Positions 45,536-52,319 of a stretch of 52,319 nucleotides of DNA are shown piece by piece. The stretch lies in contig JAIESC010000076.1 of assembly GCA_019746355.1 (NCBI GenBank), positions 1-52,319 of the forward strand, in the 5' to 3' direction. The position numbers and the translations under genes were made by a program. How positions within the stretch are numbered: the stretch's first letter is position 1; each line of letters opens with the position of its first letter. The DNA is from Xanthobacteraceae bacterium (lineage in GTDB: Bacteria > Pseudomonadota > Alphaproteobacteria > Rhizobiales > Xanthobacteraceae). The notes under the pieces are model-generated. The model was not told the DNA's origin and searched no databases. It was given only the letters and a program-made list of their open reading frames with translations.

Positions 45536-48325
45536 ATGGGGCGAGCCGTGCCGCAGATCCCTGCCGACGGTTGGCTGTCAGCAGCCGAAGATCATCGGGT
45601 CGATTGCGTCGATTGCACGGAGCCCTACGGGTTCATTCCCTTTGATCCGGCCGATCTGAATCAGCCGATCTTCAACCGATTTCGTGAGATAGCGCGTCGT
45701 CACGGGCCCAGGATTGCTGTTGCCGACGGCACCTTGTCCCTGACCTATGACCAATTGCATCGAAGCGCGCTTGATCTCGCGCGTCGTCTGCGCCAGCGCG
45801 GTCCCGCGACGCGTCCGGTTGCTGTCGTGTTGCCGCAAGGAGCGCTCTTTTCGGTCGCTGCGTTGGCGTGTCTGGCCGCGGGAAGACCGTTTGCTCCGAT
45901 CGATCGAAGCTATCCGCGGCTCAGAAACCTCAAGGTGATGCAGGAATTGGGCGCAGGAGCGGTCATTGTCGGTCATGCCGCCGATGCCCATGATGTCGAT
46001 GCCGGTTTGCCTTGCATCGATATCGCAAGCTCGTTGCTGGCCACCGGGGAGCTCCAGCCGCACCCCTCCGATCCGGACAGTCCGGCTCTGATCCTTTTCA
46101 CGTCCGGAACCACCGGCGATCCAAAAGGAATCTGCAATTCGCAGCGCGCGCTGTTGCAGCGCGTCTTCCAGGCCACCAACTCCTGCCGCATTTCCTGCGA
46201 AGACCGGTTCGCGCTGTTCAGCTCGTTCTGCACCATAGCGGGCGTAAGGGAATGTTTTTCCGCCCTGCTGAATGGCGCAACGCTGCATGTCATGGATCCG
46301 GCTCGCTTGGGCATCTCAGGCCTTCTCAAAACGATGCAGGAATCCAGGGTCACCATCGGTTACGTGGTCCCCGTTCTCTTGCGCTCGTTGCTGTCCGCTC
46401 CGTCGGCCAGGGAAGCGTTTTCCACGTTTCGAATTCTGCGGACCGGCGGAGACAATCCGCTGAAAAGCGACCTGGGTGGCATTCGAAGCGTTGCGCCGCA
46501 CACGTCGATTCTCATCGCGTTCAGCTCGACGGAGATGCCGACGGCGTTTCAGTGGTTCGTGCCGCCGGATTGGCAATCGGAGCGGTCGCGGCTTCCGATC
46601 GGTTACTTGCAGCCCGGATTTGAATGCCGGTTGGATATCCCGGCCGACGATCTGTCCGTTGAGATGGCCGGCGAGCTCATCGTGCGAAGCCGGTATCTTG
46701 CGCTTGGCTACTGGCAGGGCGGACGGCTGATCGAGGGGCCATTCGTTCGATGTGACAAGGATCCGTCCATGCGCGTCCTGCACACCGGGGACGTCGTTCG
46801 GGTGCGATCCGATGGACTCGTGGAGATGCTCGGACGCAAGGACCGGCAGGTCAAGTTGCGAGGATACCGCGTCAATCTCAACGAGGTTGAAGCGGTGCTT
46901 CGCGACTCTCCGGGAATAGCCGACGCAGCCGTGATTGCGCGCAGGGCAGCAGAGGACGTCTCTGCGCTGGTCGCATTTGTCGTACCGTCGGCGCCCGCGG
47001 ACAGCGAGATCACGCTCGAGCTCAAGGAGGAAATCGAGAAGCATTTGCCGTCATACATGCGGCCCGTTCATTTCCGCTTGCTGCGTGAAATTCCCAAGCT
47101 GTCCGGCCTGAAGCCTGATCTGCAGAAACTATCGGCCATCGATCGGCAAGAGCTTGCCCAAGAACTTGCCCAAGAGCTTGCCCAAGGAGTTGCTGACGAA
47201 AGTCGGAGGACATCCGCGGCGCCGGCCGTCGTCGCGACGACCGTCGAGTCCCACCGGGCCGTTCGGGCTGCCGTTGAAAGCGCCTGGCGGATTGCGCTCG
47301 ATCGATCCTCCTTCGAAGTGGACAAGCCATGGGACGAAGCTGGCGGAGACTCGCTTGCGAGCCTGAATCTCTGGTTCGGCATCGAGCAGGCGTTGGGCCC
47401 TTTGCCCTTGGACATCTTCCGGCCGCAGATGAGCCCCAGCGCTCTGGTTCAGGCGATCGTTTGCCATTTGCAGCGGGGCACAATCGCCCGTGAAGAAAAA
47501 TCAGGCCCGACACCACTCGTTTTTTTCATGCCGCCCTATGACGGCGATCTTCCGTTGCTGGTCCGGTTTCGCGCTGCCTTGGAAGACCGGATTCGCTTTT
47601 CCGTGGTGCACTATCCTGGCTGGAAAGAGATGGTGAAGTCTGAAGGTCGGTTCGAGGCCATTGTCGATGCCGTGTTCAGACAGATCTTGCCGCAGGTTGA
47701 TGGCCGCGCCTGTGCGTTGGCCGGATATTCGTTCGGTGGGATTGTGGCCGCGGAAATCGCAAGACGTTTGGTGCATCGCGGGCACGACGTCGCATTTGTC
47801 GGCCTGATCGATACGGCATTGGACGGTCTGCTGCATCCGCGGATAACCATGAGTGCCAAAGCCGGCCGGTTTATGCGTCAGGTGCGTTCGTCGCCCGGCA
47901 TGGAGGCCTTGATCGATCCGGTCATGAAAGCTCTGCTGAGACGCTCAAAGTTGCCGACGCTCAACATCATGGAAAAGACCATCGCGTTGATGTCGACCGG
48001 ATTGGCGCTCACGTTCCAGCGGCATCTGACGGGGCAAATGCGGTTGCGGGCGATCCACCAATGGAATGTCGCACCGCTCGATGTTTCCACGACACTTTTC
48101 CGATCCGACGACCACCGGGATTGGTCGCCTGATTTTGGGTGGCGGCGGGTCTGTGAAGAATTGACGATCGTTCCGATCGGCGGATCGCATGAATCGATTC
48201 TGCAGCCGCCGTATCTGAACGCGCTGTGTGACCGCTTCGCTGAATCGGTGGAGCAGGCTTTGGCCCACGAGCGCCTCGGCCTCGCTCGCAAGGGCGCTGC
48301 GGCGGTCGCTCGGGTCGACCTCTAG
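45536..48325 (+). CDS. Adenylation - carrier - thioesterase (A-T-TE) synthetase
   Basis: A 929-residue single-module synthetase. The adenylation domain has A3 LILFTSGTTGDPKG (185-198), A7 LHTGDVVRVRSDG, A8 GRKDRQVKLRGYRVN (from 433), and an A10 lysine in SGLKPDL. A carrier domain follows with the phosphopantetheine serine in GGDSL (Ser606). The thioesterase has GYSFGG (Ser732) and His885 in GGSHE. No condensation domain is present. In the A4 region the usual FD with Asp235 is replaced by TI, so the substrate is probably not an ordinary alpha-amino acid. A-T-TE enzymes such as fungal atromentin synthetases and bacterial RalA join two aryl-pyruvates; that type of product is possible here but unproven. 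The gene interrupts the his cluster. Confidence 0.85.
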   Translation: MGRAVPQIPADGWLSAAEDHRVDCVDCTEPYGFIPFDPADLNQPIFNRFREIARRHGPRIAVADGTLSLTYDQLHRSALDLARRLRQRGPATRPVAVVLPQGALFSVAALACLAAGRPFAPIDRSYPRLRNLKVMQELGAGAVIVGHAADAHDVDAGLPCIDIASSLLATGELQPHPSDPDSPALILFTSGTTGDPKGICNSQRALLQRVFQATNSCRISCEDRFALFSSFCTIAGVRECFSALLNGATLHVMDPARLGISGLLKTMQESRVTIGYVVPVLLRSLLSAPSAREAFSTFRILRTGGDNPLKSDLGGIRSVAPHTSILIAFSSTEMPTAFQWFVPPDWQSERSRLPIGYLQPGFECRLDIPADDLSVEMAGELIVRSRYLALGYWQGGRLIEGPFVRCDKDPSMRVLHTGDVVRVRSDGLVEMLGRKDRQVKLRGYRVNLNEVEAVLRDSPGIADAAVIARRAAEDVSALVAFVVPSAPADSEITLELKEEIEKHLPSYMRPVHFRLLREIPKLSGLKPDLQKLSAIDRQELAQELAQELAQGVADESRRTSAAPAVVATTVESHRAVRAAVESAWRIALDRSSFEVDKPWDEAGGDSLASLNLWFGIEQALGPLPLDIFRPQMSPSALVQAIVCHLQRGTIAREEKSGPTPLVFFMPPYDGDLPLLVRFRAALEDRIRFSVVHYPGWKEMVKSEGRFEAIVDAVFRQILPQVDGRACALAGYSFGGIVAAEIARRLVHRGHDVAFVGLIDTALDGLLHPRITMSAKAGRFMRQVRSSPGMEALIDPVMKALLRRSKLPTLNIMEKTIALMSTGLALTFQRHLTGQMRLRAIHQWNVAPLDVSTTLFRSDDHRDWSPDFGWRRVCEELTIVPIGGSHESILQPPYLNALCDRFAESVEQALAHERLGLARKGAAAVARVDL
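47150..47185 (+). repeat. 12-bp triple repeat in the synthetase linker
   Basis: GAGCTTGCCCAA, GAACTTGCCCAA and GAGCTTGCCCAA follow one another in frame, encoding ELAQ three times in the linker between the adenylation and carrier domains. It looks like slippage-type growth of a flexible linker. Confidence 0.85.
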
Positions 48326-49152
48326 CGCCGGACGACGTATAAAATCGAATTCTCCGCGATGCCGTGCCGCCGGAATTTCTCGGCGCCGAAATGGGCGATG
48401 CCGAGCTGCTCGACCTTGAAGCCGGATTGCGCGAGGCGGTCGACGAAATCGCGCCGGCCGTATTGGCGGACGTGGTCGCCCATGCCGAAATGCTTCCAGC
48501 GATACTCGACCGAGGTCTCGCCCTGCTCTTCGGTGGTCTCATCGACGCCGATCACCAGCGGCACCAGCATCAGGCCCAGGCCCTCGGGATGCAGAATGCG
48601 GCGCAGCTCGCGCATCGCCTTCCGGTCGTCCGGAATATGCTCGAGGATGTGCGAGCAGATGAAGATGTCGGCCGATTCGTCGGCATAGGCAATGTTGGTC
48701 AGGTCGATATGGTCCTGCACGTCGCGGCGGGACAGGTCGGCGCTGCGATAGGCGATCGACGGATAACGCCTGAGCTTCTGGCTGAGCGGATAGGCCGGCG
48801 CGAAATCGAACAGCCGCACCGCCTTGCCGGACGGAAACGACGGCCAGACCTCGTCGAGATAGATCGCCATCAGCCGCTCGCGGTCGGTGGCGTCGCATTT
48901 CGGGCAGGTCATGGCCGCGAGGTTGAACGTCTCCATCTCGCGATGGCGGTGGACATAGCCGAAACGCTCGATGTTGCGGCCGTAGGACTTCCACATCGGC
49001 TTGAAGGCGCGGAGGCCGACGCCGCAGATCGGGCAGACATGGCTCGTGCCGAGATAGCCCGGCAGCTTGATCAGCCGCCGCAGCGCCTTGTTGTAGCGGC
49101 GGAAGGTGATGTAGGGGACGGTGCTCTTGATGTTCTTGATCGTGGACAGCAC
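48322..49152 (-). CDS. SAM-dependent methyltransferase with zinc-binding motif
   Basis: A 276-residue class I methyltransferase. Before the Rossmann part it has a four-cysteine knuckle: CPICG (Cys40, Cys43) and CPKC (Cys83, Cys86). The nucleotide-binding start is weak (RLFDFAPAYPL) but later motifs are clear: SADLSRRDVQDHIDLTNI, FICSHILEHIPDDRKAMREL and GLMLVPL. Methyltransferases of this type often work on glycans or carrier-bound products. The GTG at 49152 is chosen because AAGGG precedes it; a GTG 20 codons upstream is possible. It converges on the synthetase, overlapping its end by four bases. Confidence 0.78.
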   Translation of the reverse strand: MLSTIKNIKSTVPYITFRRYNKALRRLIKLPGYLGTSHVCPICGVGLRAFKPMWKSYGRNIERFGYVHRHREMETFNLAAMTCPKCDATDRERLMAIYLDEVWPSFPSGKAVRLFDFAPAYPLSQKLRRYPSIAYRSADLSRRDVQDHIDLTNIAYADESADIFICSHILEHIPDDRKAMRELRRILHPEGLGLMLVPLVIGVDETTEEQGETSVEYRWKHFGMGDHVRQYGRRDFVDRLAQSGFKVEQLGIAHFGAEKFRRHGIAENSILYVVRR

Positions 49153-49286
49153 GCCCGAACCCTTGACCTGTGATGGGCCGCCGGCATCGACACTGGCCGC
49201 CGCGGCGCGCACCGTGTATACCGCGCCGGAAGTTCCTGCGCGCGAACCGAATATTCCTGCGCTTTCATTGGCATAGGTCCGGCGGC

Positions 49287-50063
49287 ATGTTCAAGGTCCG
49301 CGTCATTCCCTGTCTCGACGTGAAAGACGGCCGCGTGGTCAAGGGCGTCAATTTCGTCAACCTGCGCGACGCCGGCGATCCGGTCGAAGCCGCGATCGCC
49401 TACGACGCGGCCGGTGCGGACGAGTTGTGCTTTCTCGACATCACCGCGAGCCACGAGAACCGCGACACGATCTTCGACGTGGTGCAGCGCACCGCCGAAG
49501 CCTGTTTCATGCCGCTGACGGTCGGCGGCGGCGTGCGGACCACCGACGACATCCGCAGGCTTTTGACCTGCGGGGCCGACAAGGTGTCGATCAACACCGC
49601 GGCGGTGAACCGCCGCGCCTTCGTCAAGGAGGCGGCAGAGAAATTCGGCGACCAGTGCATCGTGGTGGCGATCGACGCCAAGAAGGTTTCGCAAGCTGGC
49701 GAGAACGACCGATGGGAGATTTTCACCCACGGTGGCCGCAAGCCGACCGGCCTCGACGCCATCGACTATGCGCGCGAGGTGGTGGCGCTCGGCGCAGGCG
49801 AGATCCTGCTCACGTCGATGGATCGCGACGGCACCAGGTCGGGCTTCGACATAGCCCTCACGCGGGCGGTGGCGGACGCCGTGCCGGTGCCGGTGATCGC
49901 CTCGGGCGGTGTCGGCAATCTCGATCATCTCGTCGCCGGCATCCGCGACGGCCATGCCACCGCGGTGCTGGCGGCGTCGATCTTCCATTTCGGCGAGCAC
50001 ACCGTGCGGGAGGCCAAGCAGCATATGGCGAAGGCCGGCCTGCCGATGCGGCTCGACCCTTAG
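49287..50063 (+). CDS. hisF: Imidazole glycerol phosphate synthase, cyclase subunit
   Basis: A 258-residue (beta/alpha)8 cyclase that uses ammonia from HisH to close the imidazole ring and release AICAR. The catalytic aspartates are Asp11 (PCLDVKDG) and Asp130 (VVAIDAKK). The start is the ATG at 49287, giving the standard [12 protein letters not shown]. It is separated from hisA by the flippase, synthetase and methyltransferase genes. Confidence 0.96.
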   Translation: MFKVRVIPCLDVKDGRVVKGVNFVNLRDAGDPVEAAIAYDAAGADELCFLDITASHENRDTIFDVVQRTAEACFMPLTVGGGVRTTDDIRRLLTCGADKVSINTAAVNRRAFVKEAAEKFGDQCIVVAIDAKKVSQAGENDRWEIFTHGGRKPTGLDAIDYAREVVALGAGEILLTSMDRDGTRSGFDIALTRAVADAVPVPVIASGGVGNLDHLVAGIRDGHATAVLAASIFHFGEHTVREAKQHMAKAGLPMRLDP

Positions 50064-50106
50064 CGATTTGCGCTTATGGTGACGCAGTGCGCCCGGGACA
50101 CGAGAC

Positions 50107-50709
50107 CTACGTTCCCTTCTTCGCCCAGCGCAGCGCCTGCTCCAGGCGGTCATTGCCCCAGAACAGCTCGCCGTCGGCGGTGATGAAGGTCGGCGCGCCG
50201 AACACGCCGAGCCGCTGCGCCTGCTCGATCTCGGCGCGAAGCCGCAGCTTGTTGTCGTCCGACTGGGCCGTGTCGAGCGCCGTTTTGGCGTCGACATTCA
50301 GGCCCGCCAGGATCGCAGCAAGCGTTGCCGGCTCATCGATCCTGCGGCCTTCCGCGAACTGCGCGCGATAGGCCGCAACGGAGAACGCCTCGCCCCAGCC
50401 TTGGCCCATACCCGCCAGCGCGACGCGCGCCGCCAGCAGGCTGCTCTGTGGAAACGGCTCGGGCTTGCAGAACGGCAACCCTAAGTCCTCGCAAAGCCGC
50501 TCCAGGTCGCGCCACATGTGGCGGCCCTTGGCCGGATAGAGATTGAACGGCGAGGTGTCCCAGCCCTGTGCCTTGAAGATCGGTCCGAGCAGGAACGGCC
50601 GGAACCGGACCTGCACCCCGGCTTCGGTGGCGAGCCGCCCGATGCGGACGGCGGCCGGGTAGGAGTAGGTCGAGGCGAAGTCGAACCAGAAGTCGAGGAG
50701 CGGCGGCAT
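50107..50709 (-). CDS. 2-hydroxychromene-2-carboxylate isomerase / DsbA-like protein
   Basis: A 200-residue thioredoxin-fold, kappa-class GST-like protein. FWFDFASTYSY carries the serine used in place of cysteine by HCCA isomerases, and the cis-Pro strand appears as GVFGAPTFI. Known members isomerise a naphthalene-degradation intermediate or conjugate with glutathione, but many have other, unknown substrates. It lies on the minus strand between hisF and hisE. Confidence 0.87.
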   Translation of the reverse strand: MPPLLDFWFDFASTYSYPAAVRIGRLATEAGVQVRFRPFLLGPIFKAQGWDTSPFNLYPAKGRHMWRDLERLCEDLGLPFCKPEPFPQSSLLAARVALAGMGQGWGEAFSVAAYRAQFAEGRRIDEPATLAAILAGLNVDAKTALDTAQSDDNKLRLRAEIEQAQRLGVFGAPTFITADGELFWGNDRLEQALRWAKKGT

Positions 50710-50858
50710 CCGGCCATGCTAGCGGCAATCGCGGAAGCGTTCAGCACCGGCCGGGCAACGGCAGGGCTGCGTCCGGTGCGTCAACCAAGTGCCGCGGCAA
50801 GACTTCCGCTTCGCGAACATGACTCCCGACTTGCGGAAAGAGGTGCTATTTCAAGCCT

Positions 50859-51182
50859 ATGAACAAGTTCACCCTGGCCGACCTCGAGCAGCGCATCAAC
50901 GACCGCGCCTCCGCGCCCGCCGAGCTGTCCTACACCCGCAAGTTGCTCGACAAGGGGCTGTCGCATTGCGCCAAGAAGTTCGGCGAGGAGGCGGTCGAGG
51001 CGGTGATCGCCGTGACCAGTGAGGATCGGGACCGCGTGATCGGCGAGGCGGCCGACGTGCTCTACCATCTGCTCGTCATGCTGCATGCCCGCGGCGTTCC
51101 GCTGGGCGAAGTCGAGGCGCTGCTCGAGACCCGCACCAAAAAGTCGGGGCTTGAAGAGAAGGCGTCGCGTCCGCGCGAGTAG
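50859..51182 (+). CDS. hisE: Phosphoribosyl-ATP pyrophosphatase
   Basis: A 107-residue all-helical enzyme of the MazG-like fold that removes pyrophosphate from phosphoribosyl-ATP (histidine step 2). Metal-binding Glu residues lie in KFGEEAVEAVIA and in EAADVLYHLLVML. The start is the only ATG near the fold. coaA follows after six bases, as is usual in the order. Confidence 0.93.
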   Translation: MNKFTLADLEQRINDRASAPAELSYTRKLLDKGLSHCAKKFGEEAVEAVIAVTSEDRDRVIGEAADVLYHLLVMLHARGVPLGEVEALLETRTKKSGLEEKASRPRE

Positions 51183-51188
51183 GACCGA

Positions 51189-52142
51189 ATGGAACAACGC
51201 GTCGACGACGGACTTTCGCCTTACCTGACCTACACGCGGTCGGAATGGGCGGCGCTGCGCGCCGACATGCCGATGACGCTGTCGTCCGACGAGGTGAACC
51301 GGCTGCGCTCGCTGCACGACCGGCTCGACATGCAGGAGGTCGAGGACATCTATCTGCCGCTGTCGCGGTTGCTGTCGCTCTATGTCGCGGCGACGCAGCG
51401 GCTGCATCGCGCGCAGCAGCGCTTCCTCGGCGGCGAGGACGCGAAGATGCCCTATATCATCGGCGTTGCGGGCTCGGTCGCGGTCGGCAAGTCGACCACC
51501 GCGCGCGTGCTTCAGGCGCTGCTCGCGCGCTGGACCAATGTGCCCAAGGTCGATCTCATCACCACCGACGGCTTCCTGCTGCCCAACGCCGTGCTGGAGC
51601 GTGAAGGGCTGATGGAGAAGAAGGGCTTTCCGGAAAGCTACGACCTGCCGGCGCTGCTGTTGTTTCTCTCCGACGTGAAGGCCGGGCGGCGCCCGGTGCG
51701 CGCGCCGATCTATTCGCACCTGGTCTATGACGTGATGCCGAACCAGTGGATCGAGGTCGACCGCCCGGACATCCTGATCGTCGAAGGGCTCAACGTGCTG
51801 CAGACCGGCCGCCTGCCGCGTGACGGCAAGGCGATCCCCTACGTCTCCGACTTCTTCGATTTCTCGGTCTACCTCGACGCCGACGAGGACGTGCTCAAGC
51901 ACTGGTACGTCGACCGTTTCCTGACGCTGCGCGGGACCGCGTTCCGCGACCCCAAATCCTACTTCCACCGCTATTCCAAGCTCAGCGACGAAGAGGCGGT
52001 GGCGACCGCGACCTCGATCTGGGAGCGCATCAATCTCGTGAATCTGCACGAGAACATCCTGCCGACCCGGCCGCGCGCCGATCTGATCCTGAAGAAGAGC
52101 GCCAACCATATGATCGAGGGTGTGGCGCTGCGCAGGCTTTAG
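51189..52142 (+). CDS. coaA: Pantothenate kinase, type I
   Basis: A 317-residue P-loop kinase, the first committed enzyme of CoA synthesis. The Walker A motif [12 protein letters not shown] covers residues 92-103; [12 protein letters not shown] and ESYDLPALL belong to the pantothenate-binding part. Feedback inhibition by CoA is known for the family. AGGA precedes the ATG. It is probably co-transcribed with hisE. coaE at 28143 finishes the same pathway. Confidence 0.95.
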   Translation: MEQRVDDGLSPYLTYTRSEWAALRADMPMTLSSDEVNRLRSLHDRLDMQEVEDIYLPLSRLLSLYVAATQRLHRAQQRFLGGEDAKMPYIIGVAGSVAVGKSTTARVLQALLARWTNVPKVDLITTDGFLLPNAVLEREGLMEKKGFPESYDLPALLLFLSDVKAGRRPVRAPIYSHLVYDVMPNQWIEVDRPDILIVEGLNVLQTGRLPRDGKAIPYVSDFFDFSVYLDADEDVLKHWYVDRFLTLRGTAFRDPKSYFHRYSKLSDEEAVATATSIWERINLVNLHENILPTRPRADLILKKSANHMIEGVALRRL

Positions 52143-52154
52143 TTAGCTCCACGT

Positions 52155-52256
52155 CATTCCGGGGCGCGCGTCAGCGCGAACCCGGAATCCAGTAACGCAG
52201 GGATTTTCTCCGCAACTGGATTCCGGGCTCGCGACCTGCGGTCGCGCCCCGGAATG
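52155..52256. repeat. Nested palindromic element after coaA
   Basis: Outer arms CATTCCGGGGCG (52155-52166) and CGCCCCGGAATG (52245-52256) pair perfectly, and inner arms CCCGGAATCCAGT (52181-52193) and ACTGGATTCCGGG (52215-52227) also pair perfectly. A related, broken copy lies at 37454-37600. It is placed as a terminator-like structure beyond coaA. Confidence 0.9.
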
Positions 52257-52319
52257 AGTGCGTCCGTCAGTCTACTGGTCAGCATAGTGGGAGTCTGTGC
52301 CATGTGAAGTCACCGCACA

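Noticed and set aside
50781..52109. A 442-codon minus-strand frame over hisE and coaA
   Set aside because: Shadow of two canonical genes on the plus strand.
1..52319. tRNA and rRNA genes, transposase genes
   Set aside because: None was recognised by eye; a covariance-model scan would be needed to exclude a tRNA completely.

Overview
The window looks like a GC-rich alphaproteobacterial chromosome of the order Hyphomicrobiales, closest in gene order and protein style to the Bradyrhizobium / Xanthobacteraceae side. The markers are the blocks mnmE-mnmG-rsmG-parA-parB, rho-hemJ-hemE, ppsR-maf-coaE-dnaQ-secB-fxsA-timA-mltA-smr, hslV-hslU, and the hisB-H-A-F-E genes ending at coaA. In this group that arrangement surrounds the replication origin. 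The intergenic stretch between hemE and ppsR (26309-26681) has DnaA-box-like 9-mers and a cluster of GANTC sites, and two 16-bp parS-type sites lie 12-14 kb away next to parAB. I therefore read the window as the origin and centromere region of the main chromosome. The assignment to a lineage is by recognition of protein families, not by a search.

Layout from left to right. 1-5302: a truncated membrane GGDEF regulator, an orphan TAXI-type solute receptor, an aldo/keto reductase, a small lipoprotein and a decayed 3-hydroxybutyrate dehydrogenase. 5373-9703: leuS, lptE and holA on the plus strand. 9843-15854: the mnmE-mnmG-rsmG-parA-parB run on the minus strand, convergent with holA across a palindromic repeat. 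15897-20405: an accessory stretch with remnants of an ECF41 sigma factor and its carboxymuconolactone decarboxylase partner, a small helical protein, a cold-shock protein, a DUF255 thioredoxin-fold protein and an exported protein coupled to rho. 20405-26308: rho, hemJ and hemE, with a 945-codon TPR / GT-D / sulfotransferase-like protein inserted between hemJ and hemE. 26309-26681: candidate oriC. 26682-33480: ppsR, maf, coaE, dnaQ, secB, fxsA, a Tim44-like protein, mltA and smr. 33587-37440: mazEF, two paralogous luciferase-like monooxygenases around a lipocalin-like protein, and a cupin. 37637-40269: the hslV-hslU operon with a shrunken GNAT gene inside. 40639-52142: rnk, the his genes and coaA. 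A flippase, an adenylation-carrier-thioesterase synthetase and a zinc-motif methyltransferase are wedged between hisA and hisF.

Together the conserved genes cover chromosome replication and segregation (holA, dnaQ, parABS, candidate oriC), tRNA and rRNA modification, haem synthesis, histidine synthesis, CoA synthesis, protein quality control (HslUV, SecB) and envelope work (LptE, MltA, Tim44-like). The accessory genes sit between these syntenic blocks. The most interesting are the A-T-TE synthetase island in the his cluster and the three-part TPR / GT-D / sulfotransferase-like protein beside the origin. Four genes show loss of internal segments, and several families of nested palindromic repeats mark the intergenic gaps. 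I saw no rRNA, tRNA, CRISPR array or transposase gene.
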